Shown here piece by piece: positions 31,340 to 42,435 of a DNA stretch of 64,000 nucleotides (positions within the stretch are counted from its first letter, which is position 1; each line of letters begins with the position of its first letter). Source of the stretch: Misgurnus anguillicaudatus. Taxonomy: Eukaryota; Chordata; Actinopteri; Cypriniformes; Cobitidae. A model generated the notes under the pieces. That model searched no databases. It saw only the letters and a list, made by a program, of their open reading frames with translations, and was not told the origin of the DNA. A program made the position numbers and the translations under genes. The stretch spans positions 10,111,001 to 10,175,000 of the forward strand of contig NC_073359.2 in the NCBI RefSeq assembly GCF_027580225.2, in the 5' to 3' direction.

Positions 31340-33937
31340 ATGGCGAATACACACAGAGCACCGAAGCAGTGGTGCCTTACGAAAGTTGAGACTATAAATT
31401 CATTTGAAAACTGGCGTCAAAACCTCATCTACACGTTATCACTGGACGCTGAGTTCGCCCCCTTTCTATTGGACGGAGCGCGCTGGGAAAAGAAGACGAG
31501 AGTTTCACCGTTTAGAGGTTTTACTGATGACGGCGAGACTCTTCCTGCCGCGCAACAGTGCACGCGCCAACAAAAGGTCAGCATGCTTGAACTTATGCTG
31601 GGACAGATCGCTAACTACTGCCCAGTGATTTCTCGGAGTACTATTGTTAAAAACTCCACAAGCATTGATTTCATATGGCAGACAATTAGACTACATTACG
31701 GGTTTCAGTCAACCGGTGCACACTTCATTGATTTTGCTGCTATAAAACTTGAGTCTAATGAAGGACCAGAAGATTTGTATCAAAGATTAATGGCTTTTGT
31801 TGAGAATAATCTACTACGCAAAGACTCTGGCATTACCCATGGTGGCGAACCCATTGCAGAGGATGAAGAGCTGTCACCCACGGTAGAAAATTTTGTTGTC
31901 CTCACTTGGCTTCGTCTTATTCATAGTGATTTGCCAAAGCTTGTGAAACAGAGGTATGGGACTGAGTTACGGTCACGCACTCTGGCATCGATCAAGCCAG
32001 AGATATCACAAGCCCTGTGCTCACTACTGGACGAGCTACAGTCATCAGAGGATGCCAGAGCTATGCGCTCAGCTGTGTTCAACCCCCCAAGACAGAAACC
32101 AGCCTCTCTGAGCCGACCTCGAAGATCTTGCCCGCTGTGTAAAGAGGCTCGCCGACCTGATGGGCACTTTCTAAGTAAATGCCCCTTTCTGCCCTCTCCA
32201 TACAAAGCGTTCATTGCTAAGGCACGACAGGTTGCTGGCTCACCATGTTACTCTGAGTGTGAACCTGAGGATGAGAATGAGGACATGCTGCAAAATCCCA
32301 AGGCATTGATGCGCGTCCACATTATGCAGTCGCCATGCCTCGAAGCCTTTCACAGCCATGTCCCCGTTAGGTTAACCATCGACAGCGGTGCAACAGGTAA
32401 CATGATAAGGGCTGCGTACGCCAGCAGACTGGGCCTTAAAGTCTCCAGCAGTACACAGTCTGCACGTCAGGCAGATGGCTCCTCAACATTGAAGGTAGTT
32501 GGTGAAACACGCACGCATTTTCAGAGAGACGGGCACAAGCTCTTTTTCGACGGACTTGTGGTGGAAAACCTGGATTCAGACATTCTGGCCGGCATCCCCT
32601 TTATGGAATGTAACGACATTTCCATCCGGCCTGCTAAACGTCAGGTCTGTGTCGGATCAGACACTTACGAGTATGGCGACAACCGGATGTATGGAGACGG
32701 ACATGCTATTCTGCGTGCTCATGTACTTCGCGCCACTTCATCTCAAACTGTGCGGCCAGGGGACTTTGTTGAACTGGAGCTTCCAGCAGAACTAGCGTAT
32801 GTTAGGGAGCAGCTCGCTGTCGAGCCACATGAGAGCTGTACGGACTGGCTTGCCCCGGCATTGTCTGTGGGGATTTCGGGTAAAATCAGAATTCCCAACT
32901 TAACCAATGTACCACAGGGCATCAAAAAACACGATCATGTATGCCGCATTCGTATGACCTACATTCCAGACTCTCGACCCATGCAGGCCGTAACAGAAGC
33001 TCTTCAGGCTTCCAGTGTTAAGTCTGATACGTCTAACCCAACAATGTTCTCTGACCTAATCTCATTAGACCCTAACGGTATCATGACAGCGGATATTAGA
33101 GAAAAGTTTCAAAAGGTCCATAGAGAATTCGACGAGGTCTTTACACCACAGTTTAAAGGCTATAATGGCGCTGCTGGCCCCTTCCAGGCTAGAGTAAACA
33201 TGGGGCCTGTCCAACCACCCCAACAGAAGGGAAGGGTCCCACAGTACTCCAGGGGCCAATTACAAGATCTGCAGGCTCAGTTTGACGCGTTGGAATCATT
33301 GGGCGTTTTCCGGAAACCTGAAGACATTGATGTCGATGTTGAATATGTTAACCCATCATTCCTCATCAAAAAGCCAAATGGTGGTTTCCGTCTTGTCACA
33401 GCATTTGCTGATGTGGGTCGTTACAGCAAACCCCAGCCCTCACTCATGCCAAACGTTGATGCTACATTGCGTCAGATAGCTCAGTGGAAGTATATTATCG
33501 CAACTGACCTCACCAAAGCTTTCTACCAAATCCCACTTTCCAGACCATCTATGAAATACTGTGGGGTGGTCACCCCATTTAAAGGTGTCCGTGTGTATGC
33601 CAGATGTGCCATGGGCATGCCTGGCTCAGAAACCGCATTGGAGGAATTAACCTGTCGGGTGCTCGGCGACCTCCTTCAACAGGGACAGGTGGCCAAGGTC
33701 GCAGATGATCTGTATTGCGGCGCCGACACCCTTGAAGATCTTCTCTTGGTGTGGAAAAAGGTCCTGGCAGCCCTCCGGGCGTGCGATTTATGCTTATCTC
33801 CCAGTAAGACTGTCGTTGCCCCAGTACAGACCACTATATTGGGGTGGGTCTGGAATCAAGGTACTATTTGCGCTAGTTCCCACCGCATTGCAACCCTGGC
33901 CTCATGTGCCCCCCCTTCCACCGTCACTGCTCTATGA
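31340..33937 (+). pseudogene. gag-protease-reverse transcriptase frame of R3
   Basis: An 865-codon frame from ATG 31340. Gag-like region 1-~300 with a zinc-binding cluster at 264-281 (C-X2-C-X8-H-X4-C, unlike the usual CCHC knuckle). Protease active site DSGATG at 348-353. RT from about 620: [10 protein letters not shown] near 678, catalytic TDLTKAFYQ with Asp 723, and the second catalytic box VADD at 787-790 where most Ty3/gypsy enzymes have Y-X-DD. The frame ends at a TGA (33935-33937) where R2 reads CGA (Arg), just before the RT-RNase H connection. The stop is therefore a mutation, and the intact polyprotein would run on. Confidence 0.87.
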
Positions 33938-36131
33938 TCATTCATCGGTGCATATAAAGTCCTTGCTCGCGTCCTAAAGGGTTGCGCCTCTATCATTGCC
34001 CCTTTTGACAGTGTAGTCGCCGGTGGGGAATCTACTAATACAATTGTGTGGTCAGATGAGCTTCTGCAGTGTTTCCATAGGGCCCAGCAAGCGTTATCCA
34101 CTAGTTGCGCTGTGACGATACCGCGACCAGACGATCAGCTTTGGGTTGTTACTGATGGCGCCCTTAGGGATCCGGGGTTGGGCGCGACGTTGTACATTAC
34201 ACGGGGGGACAAATTGCTGGTCGCCGGACACTTTAGTGCTAAGCTTCGCAAAAACCAAATTTATTGGCTTCCGTGTGAAATTGAAGCGTTAGCTATGGCT
34301 GCCGCCCTGAAGCATTTTGGTCCTTACATTGTCCAGTCTTCACAGACCCTGTGTGTTCTCACTGATAGCAAACCATGCGTGCAAGCCTTTGAGAAGCTGT
34401 GCAGGGGAGAATTCTCTGCAAGCCCACGTGTTACTACATTCTTGTCTACTGCTAGCCGTTTCCAAGCATCTGTTCGTCATGTTGCCGGGGCCGCTATTCT
34501 TCCGTCAAATTTTGGTAAGTCGTAATGCCGCACAGTGCGACAATCCCACATGCCAGGTGTGTAACCTTGTCCGTGAGTCTATGGTCTCTGCCGTGTGCCG
34601 TACTGAAGTTGCCGACATCTTGCAGGGAGCTGCAAAAGTACCCTTTGCCAATAGAGCCTCATGGCTGTAGATTCAGGCGGAGTGTTCTGATCTCCGCAGG
34701 GTGCGTGCCCATCTTCGGCAGGGCACTCGTCCTTCAAAGAGAGTCACCAATGTGAGAGATGTAAAGAGATATTTGAACACTGTCACCATGGCAAATGATG
34801 GCCTGTTAGTCGTACGGCATAATACACCGCTATCAAACACCACTGAATATATTGTCGTCCTACGGTCCGTATTGCATGGTTTGCTTATGTCTCTGCACAT
34901 TCGGCTAGATCACCCCTCTGTGCATCAGTTGAGACTTGTTGTCTGCCGGTACTTCTATGCACTGAACATTGACTCTGCCATCCAACTCACCAGTAAAGGC
35001 TGTCATCAATGTGCTGCACTGGCGAAGACCCCAGTATTCGCTGTGGAACAGTCCAGCAGTGACCCACCAGAGACAGTCGGCTCTACCTTTGCTGCTGATG
35101 TTCTAAGGCGTGAACGTCAATTCATTCTGGTTGTTCGGGAGTGTGTGACTTCCTACACAGCTGCATTGTTGATTGACGATGAGCGGAAAGATACTTGGAT
35201 GGCCTTATACGCCTGTGTGTTGACCTTCGTCCGCTCGATGGCCCCTTTGCTGTAGTTAGAAGTGACCCTGCTCCTGGTTTTTCTGCACTAGCTAAGGACG
35301 CCGTGCTCGCTCAGTACAGGTTGACCATTGAAGTAGGCAATGCTAAAAATGTCAATAAAAATCCAGTGGCTGAAAAGGCCATCCAGGAGCTACAGGGTGA
35401 GATTTTGCGTTTGGAACCACACTGCGGGGCCGTCACCCCTGTGCTGCTGTCTGTGACTGTCGCTCGGTTAAATAGCCGTATTCGTTCACGTGGCCTGTCA
35501 GCTCGTGAGATGCTACTGCAGCGTGATCAGTTCTCGCACGACCAGTTACCGGTGTGTGACCGGGACCTGATCACCTTGCAATACGAGCAGCGTCTGTCTA
35601 ACCACCCTTACAGCGTGAAGTCAAAGGCACCTCGGAGTCGGGGTGCACCTTGCCCTGACATTAGCCCAGGCGACCTTGTATATTTATACAGTGACCGCAA
35701 TAAGTCTCGGGCTCGCAGCGGATATCTTGTGCTTAGTTCCGACGGTGCGTGGTGCAATGTACATAAGTTTCAAGGCTCCCAGCTGCGGCGTGCGTCGTAT
35801 AGGGTTCGCTTGTCTGACTGTTATAAAGTTGACTCTTTTTCAGGTGCCACAGGTCATTGTGATGACGCTGCTGTGTCGGAGAGTGATGAGGAGGGCGGTG
35901 TGCAGATTGTTGCTCCCCCATGTGGTCCCGATATCCCCTTGGCAATTTGCTGAGCCTGCTGTCCCTCCGGGGTCTGACGACCGCGGGCACCAGAAAGCTA
36001 CTATTGTTGCCCCTCCCTGTTCGGTGGAAGCTCCATGCCGTGATATGGGCCACCTCAGGTGTCCCGGTGCAGCCTCCCCGGTGGTCTGGCCGTCCTCCGC
36101 CACCAGGTTTCAAGATTATGAGTTGGAGTAG
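33938..36131 (+). pseudogene. RNase H-integrase remnant of R3
   Basis: After the RT stop, RNase H is open: TDGAL, IEALA, LTDSK, but with SNFG where R1 has SDFAS, losing the last acidic residue. A one-base gain near 34515 shifts the frame. Integrase pieces follow in several frames, with HIRLDH/CHQC, FAADV, VRSDP and NPVAEKA still readable. They are interrupted by a stop at 34668-34670, a 4-bp loss near 35195 and an extra T near 35946. All four integrase lesions are shared with R2. The C-terminal tail beyond the integrase core has no chromodomain that I recognise. Confidence 0.82.
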
Positions 36132-36346
36132 TCAGGCTACCTTCGCCTGTATCCTTGGTTCGCTTTACAATGTAGTGTTATTGTGTTGCGTTGGTGTTCC
36201 ACGTGTGTTCAGCAGTGTCCTTTGTGCTGTTGCTCTGCACTACAGGTTCACCCGGTGTACCCCGTGTTGTTTTGTGCTTTTCTTTTGTTTCCTCATTCCC
36301 GCAGGCACCTGTGTGGGAGTTTGTGTCCTGGAGGAAAAATGGGCGG

Positions 36347-36523
36347 CGCCAGTATGTGGTGTGTGACGTGGTTCATGACGTTGTACACAAACACGCAGAC
36401 CTGGGTGGAGTTTCGGGCTACGCTCTACGTGTGTTGGTTGTTGTGTTTGTTTCCACCATTAAAGGCTTGACTAAACAGTTCTCTCGTGTCAGCGATTCAT
36501 TACATTGCATCTCTACACTGGCG
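36347..36523 (+). repeat. 3' LTR of R3
   Basis: 177 bp, ends CGCCAGT/ACTGGCG, preceded by the purine tract at 36330-36346. Confidence 0.82.
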
Positions 36524-38075
36524 GGAGTATTTGTCTTTGTTCTGTGATGTGACATGTAGACAATTTTTTTTGTTTGGGTCTGTAATGCCTTAGAAGCTTC
36601 CTAAAAACCTCTCTCAGATAGCTCTATTAGGGTGGGAGATTTTAAACAAGTGGTTTGCACCTATTTGGCTCCCCCTACTGGCTTAACTTGCAATCTCATG
36701 ACTTTGCTGCCACTCAAAAAATGTAGCCAATTATTTTAAAGTGAAGGGGCAGGGAGATGCCTGTGATGTCATAAGCATCAGTTTTTCAGATTTTCAGTTT
36801 TCTGGCTGACATTTCTAAAAGACTAATTTCTATGAGACTGAGATGTTTAGCATATTTAGCACTTTTTGTATGTTTGTGAATGTGGGTAGACTACCATTAT
36901 TCAACAAAGACAAGGTAAAATGATTTTTATTCTCTGTCCCCTTTAAAGGGACACTCCACTATTTTCTCTTTTTTCTCCTTGAGTTGCTGATCACAATCTG
37001 AGCAAAATCCATCCAAAAACCCTGTGGTGTGAGCCCGGCTTTAGGAAACAATGTGTCTAAAGTAAAATTCCAAAAGGTTTCTCTGGACTTAAATTTCACA
37101 ACAATATCTCCTCTCTGACCTATATGTACTTGCTCAAATCCAAAATAAAAGAGCTCACAGATACAATGTAAATATTCTTTGGAAAATTCAGGATCATTGT
37201 GACCTGACTTGTTCTTTGTCCCTCTTGGTGACTGTTTGTCCCTGCCAGCTTACATTTTGAGATCAACCACTAAAATATTATTTTTGCCAGTTCTAGGATT
37301 TTTTAATCTGGAAAAATGAAATGTGACCTGTACTTTTCCAGTCAGATCATTGTGACCCGATCATTGTGTTCTTTGTCACCCACACATACTGTTTGTTCCC
37401 ACCAGCTAACATTACGTAATCAACCACTAACATCTTCAAACTTCAAACTTTTTTTTCCAGTGTGTAATTTTTTATCTAGTTTATTTCAACACTCCTTCAA
37501 TATAGAAATGAAAAACAAGAACAAGTGTCAAACATTTTTCCATGTTTAAGTGCTATGATTGGGTCCCCAGTGCTTCTATCAACCTAGAAAATGTGAAAAA
37601 GATCAACCCAGTAACTTAGTTTTAGTAAACCATTCTCTAAAAGCACATGAAAAAATAGGTCGTTGAAATTTGGCTTTCCTTATGATGTCATAAGGAGCTC
37701 TTATTTTAATAATTCCGCCCTTTAATCTGCACTATCCAACCACAGCACTGCCATTTAGTCACAATTGAGTTTTAATTGCAACAAACCATCATCATTGTGA
37801 TCAGTGTTTGAATTTCATCAGTTCATTTGCATTTTAAAGGACACACCCAAAATGGCACATTTTTGCACACACCTACAAAGTGGCAATTTTAACATGTTAT
37901 AATAAATTATTTATATGGTATTTTGAGCTAAAACCTCACATATGTGCTCTGAGGACAGTAAAGATTAATTTGACATCTTAAAAAAATCTTGTGCCATGGC
38001 CAATTTAATGTATTTTTCTTGGTCGCAGTAGTTACTCTGTTTTCTGTATTATTCTTAATAACTCTAAAATATTAC

Positions 38076-38258
38076 CTGAACTTTCAGCTACACATGTTGG
38101 CACCGGACTCCAGCCCTGTTCAGTGCACTTGGGAGTTTCTTGCCCGGGTTTATATCCTGAATCACATTCATATTTTAATGTGTCATCTTTCTTGTTATCT
38201 TTCACCTCCTTAACAGTTCCATGTTGTATGTCAGGTGTTGTGCATGATATATCTGAAC
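38076..38258 (-). CDS. CCP (sushi) domain exon A4, complement factor H-like
   Basis: Complete 183-bp phase 1-1 CCP exon. It matches A3 except at the codon after KYECD (Ser instead of Lys). Donor gtaata. Paired with B4. Confidence 0.82.
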
Positions 38259-38982
38259 CTGTAACAAGTAACAAGTAGAGATGTTAGTTTGATTTAGAAT
38301 TTGCTTGTATTCATTCATTGTATTTCAAACTTACCCATGTTTGATGTCTTTGTCACTCTTTTAGAAGGCTTTATGATAATGCATATAGCCATAACAGGCA
38401 TCATACTTTTTTAAACTTTCTATAACCTGGATTTAGATTTTATATATCACGTATCTAAAAACTAATTAAGTACAGTTTAGAAATCCACATATTGGTACAA
38501 TCAAATATATTTGATACAACTGACACTGTGAGCAAATATGTTGTTTTGTATATGTATAATTTCTATATACATTTAAATGAAGCAAACATACCTCAAAAAA
38601 TAATTTCACAGATAACAAATAAATAAGACAGGCTAACAACTTAAAAAATGTAACAGGCACCTTTGACTAATTCTAAAGACTAATAATTTTGACATTTGGG
38701 CCTAATATACATCTACGTGGTGTAAAACGTTTTGGGGCAGTTTTTCGGACAGGCCTTATCTTAAAATGCACGTTTGTGCTGCCTTAATTTAAAAACACCT
38801 TGTACTGACATATCTTAACATATATTAATGCCAATGTTTTGTCTCAAAATTCACACCAGTATTGTTTTCTGTAAGGTTTGTTTGTAAAAACAACTTAAAA
38901 TCCTAATTTAACCGAGGTCTAGTCCTGGATTAACCTAAAACTGCCCAATAAACATTGGAATGGTCAATTTATTGTGACTTAC

Positions 38983-39165
38983 TTATACATTCTCCTTTAT
39001 GATTCTGTGTCCATTTGTGGTCACTACATACATATCCGATTTCCAACTTAGAGGTGTAGCCAGCTTTGCAGGTGTACTGTATTTTATCCCCGGCGCTGTA
39101 GCTGTTTTTAAGGGAGGCCGGAGAAACGTCAGCATTGTCTTCTTTTGGGAGCTCAGTAGGACATT
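38983..39165 (-). CDS. CCP (sushi) domain exon B4, complement factor H-like
   Basis: Complete CCP exon, 183 bp and phase 1-1, donor gtaagt. It encodes the same residues as B3 and is followed in transcription by A4. Reading frame, cysteines and Trp are intact. Confidence 0.82.
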   Translation of the reverse strand, partial: NVLLSSQKKTMLTFLRPPLKTATAPGIKYSTPAKLATPLSWKSDMYVVTTNGHRIIKENV

Positions 39166-39472
39166 CTGTCAGACAAATGTAGAGAGGCACATCAAATAGT
39201 GGCAGATGGTAATCATGCCATAAGTTTGTTTGCTTTTGTCAGTGTCAAAACAATTCATCATTAGCAAGCTTATCCCTGCCTGACATCTTTGTTTTTCATT
39301 CTTATTTTGGGAATTGTGTCATTTGTTAAATTGAACATTCAAAGAAATGTGCAGAAAAGGCCTTACCTGGCATTGGCGTGGCATCAACATTCGTGCATAT
39401 CCATAGGGTATAAAATAGCTAGACTCTAAACTGTTAGTTGATTCACACTGGGAGATAAAGAAATACATTTGT

Positions 39473-40020
39473 GTCTATATTGGGTCCGTCGGTCCATGAC
39501 CAATTCTGGACATCTATTCGACGTCCAAACTAGATCCACTATTTGGACGTGCAACCATGACCCTACTTGGACGTCATATTTACGGGCAACATTTGACGTT
39601 TGAACTGGGTAATTTTTCGGACGTCATTTGGACGTCTATGACAGGCCTATGTCTATATTACATGATAGGTCTATAAAAATGTGTTTAAATATCAGCATTA
39701 TTGATTAATACATACGAATAGTCTATATTATTTATACAGTACTGTTTTTTCTGCTTTCTTGAATTACATACAAATTCATCTAAATGTACAGTTAAAAATC
39801 TATTCATAGATTATATATTCTCATATTCTCACAATGTTGAGTTCATCTTTTTTCATGTCTCTTTTCCTTACATGGAGGTCCTATGGATGTCAACATTTAG
39901 ACGTGCAGAAGACGTCGAAAAAAAGACGTCGCCTGGCATTACAAAACATCCCCCTCAATGGACCGGATTTGGCGTCCAAAAATGACATGAAAAAGACGTC
40001 ACTCTGACGTCACATTACGC
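39473..40020. repeat. GACGTC-rich repeat block, unit 4
   Basis: Full-length copy of the block, close to unit 1, with one base lost from a GGACGTCC word near 39972. Confidence 0.55.
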
Positions 40021-40032
40021 AGTGGGCTGTAA

Positions 40033-40262
40033 TCACTTCACTACTAGAGCAAGCTCCTGATTGGTTAACTCATCCCGCGCGTTTCCTGTGGCAACACTCA
40101 ATTTGCGCCATTTGCGTGAACTGGATGCACGAATGAGGCAGAATCGCGTGTAGCGCGCCACACTAAATGCCTCATTCGCGCAGCGAGACCTTGATTTACA
40201 TTTACTTAACATTGAAATCACTCATGCTTGACACCACTACCGTGGCTGGTCTGAACGCAGCA
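40033..40262. mobile_element. Right half of a Harbinger-type MITE, unit 4
   Basis: Orthologue of 1708-1939, ending at the TAA at 40263-40265. Confidence 0.6.
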
Positions 40263-40265
40263 TAA

Positions 40266-41059
40266 TGCTGCGTTTACACCAGCCGCGTTTTAGGCGTTAA
40301 AATCACGTGTACCGCGTCTAGTTTGCCGCTTGAACATTTTGAATGCATTTGCGCATCTAGAGCGAAGTAGACGAGCAGAAAAAGCAAGTATTAATGCACG
40401 TCAGAAGCGAAATCCACTTCTTGTGGGAGGGGCAAGTGCTATGCGGTTGTCTGTTTGCAAGATGGCTGACATTGATTGTGCATTCATCAATAGAGTTACC
40501 GGTTTGCATTTGGTCACCTTTCTACAGGGGGAAAATTTTTTAAAAACCGGTGAGGATGTCGATAAACGTCACGTGACTCAAAAGTGAAATGTGTATTTAC
40601 AACTTACCAGGTTGCCCAATGACCTCACTGACACTCTTCCAAGCGAGGTCCTTTTTATTCCTGTCTATACAGAAATAAGAACTTGTGTCTTATAACTCCG
40701 GGTGACTGTTCACGGACAATATCAAGCGTTCCTTAGTGTTGAATGAGTGACTCCGGGGAGGGCTGCCGCCATGGCAGCAAACAGGCTCCTTGTTGGTTAA
40801 CGCGGCGCAAAAATCCACCAAAAATAAAATTTTCAACTCTGGCATCAGCCGCAAATTTGCGTCAAACGCAAAATGCACAAAAAGCACCATTCGCGCGAAC
40901 TAGACAGGCGAATTAGACAGAATCGTGTGTACCGCGTCACGCTAAATGCCTCATTCGCGCCACGAGACCTCCATACACGCGTCAACGTGTCTTTACATTG
41001 ACTTAACATGAAAATCACTCGCGCTTGACACCTCTACCGCGGCTGGTCTGAATGCAGCA
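40266..41059 (-). mobile_element. PIF/Harbinger-type element with MADF exon, unit 4
   Basis: A 794-bp copy with TAA at 40263-40265 and 41060-41062. The empty L2 site is intact at about 40594. Confidence 0.65.
40608..40772 (-). pseudogene. MADF-domain first exon, unit 4 (stop codon)
   Basis: Same exon and donor, but a TAA interrupts the MADF frame right after HPEL (near 40690), so this copy is broken beyond the shared out-of-frame start. Confidence 0.6.
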
Positions 41060-41296
41060 TAATGGTGCTTCACACCAGACGCGGAAGAAGCGGCAAGCGC
41101 GAGTGATTTACATGTTAAGTCAATGCAATGTAAGCGTGAATGGTGCGTTCCGCGCGAATTGAGTTTTGTCGCATGATCAGCTGGAGTTGAAAAAATCAGA
41201 ACTTTGGCAGATTTTCGCGGCGCTAACCAATCTGGAGCTTGTTCTAGTAGTGACGTGATTATAGGAAGCGAAAGGAGGCAGAAAAACAAAACAATC

Positions 41297-41368
41297 ATGG
41301 AAGACAATCATTATCACTACACGAGACATCTCGTACTTTTAGAGGAATTAAAACGATTGGAAGAGTGA
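41297..41368 (+). CDS. Conserved short exon, unit 4
   Basis: Same 23-residue frame with a single change (HLVLL for HLILL). Confidence 0.4.
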   Translation: MEDNHYHYTRHLVLLEELKRLEE

Positions 41369-41636
41369 GGAGGTCCAACAATCTGGTAAGTTTACTCTAT
41401 TTGAGCTATATGAGGCCCTTCTATAATGCAAATCTACACGTGAATGTCCCGAATCCATTACTTCATGAATGAACAATCAACTTTCCCATTAATTAGTCGA
41501 CCTTTCTCTGTTTATACCATCTGCACTGTGACTGGCTGGATTAGATTTCCCTTCTATTGTGAGATCACGTGGGGATAATATCAAACAATTTTGAAAATAT
41601 CATAGACATTGCTGACAAGTTTATACTTAAAGGGAC

Positions 41637-41640
41637 ACTC
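41637..41640. other. Empty TTAA target site in unit 4
   Basis: Here tatac-TTAA-agggacac is continuous, exactly what remains when the element and one TTAA are removed from units 1 to 3. The same empty site occurs at 59731-59734 in the dispersed copy. Confidence 0.85.
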
Positions 41641-42435
41641 CCCTATTTTCTCTTTTTTTCTCCTAGCGTTGCTGATCACAATCTGAGGGTTTTGTCACAG
41701 ACAGCAAAATCCATCCAAAAATCCTGTGGTGTGAGCACAGGTTTAGGAAACAATGTGTCTAAAGTAAAAATCCAAAAGGTTTCTTTGGACTTAAATTTCA
41801 CAACAATATCTTCTCTCTGACCTATATGTACTTGCTCAAATCCAAAATAAAAGAGCTCACAGATACAATGTAAATATTCTTCGGAGTGTCGTGCTACTGA
41901 TGGCTAATGTCCCCACATCTTTCACAAAAGACAATCTTCACAAATACGAGTATACAAACAAACCACATGGGTATAAATGACACTACACGAATTACAGGAA
42001 TTAACACTTTCTATAAATATATTTGGCCAGTTCCAGGATGTGGAAATCTGGAAATTCAGGATCATTGTGACCTGACTTGTTCTTTGTCCCTCTTGGTGAC
42101 TGTTTGTCCCTGCCAGCTTACATTTTGAGATCAACCACTAAAATATTATTTTTGCCAGTTCTGGGATTTTTAAATCTGGAAAAATTAAATGTGACCTGTA
42201 CTTTTCCAGTCAGATCATTGTGACCCGATCATTGTGTTCTTTGTCACCCACACATACTGTTTGTTCCCACCAGCTAACATTACGTAATCAACCACTAACA
42301 TCTTCAAACTTGATTTTTTTTCCAGTGTGTAATTTTTTATCTAGTTTATTTCAACACTCCTTCAATATAGAAATGAAAAACAAGAACAAGTGTCAAACAT
42401 TTTTCCATGTTTAAGTGCTATGATTGGGTCCCCAG

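Larger units (their letters stand above)
31035..36523 (+). mobile_element. LTR retrotransposon R3 (Ty3/gypsy-like), best preserved
   Basis: 5,489 bp with 177-bp LTRs at 31035-31211 and 36347-36523 and the longest continuous reading frame of the three copies. The first LTR base is T here (TGCCAGT) but C in the other five LTRs. Confidence 0.86.
31010..36942. mobile_element. TTAA-flanked short element, unit 3, host of R3
   Basis: Same termini and TTAA at 31006-31009 and 36943-36946. R3 occupies 31035-36523 inside it, 25 bp from the left terminus. Confidence 0.72.
27916..38318 (-). repeat. Tandem unit 3
   Basis: A 10.4-kb unit with exon B3 and, at its right end, A4. It contains the least damaged LTR retrotransposon copy (R3). 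The left terminus of its MADF-bearing Harbinger element is deleted near 29838. Confidence 0.85.
41063..42427 (+). mobile_element. Harbinger-like segment, unit 4, uninterrupted
   Basis: The same segment without the TTAA element and LTR retrotransposon: sequence runs straight through the empty TTAA at 41637-41640. It matches the dispersed copy at 59252-60320 over most of its length. The right limit is not defined; I stop it at the hAT target duplication. Confidence 0.5.
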
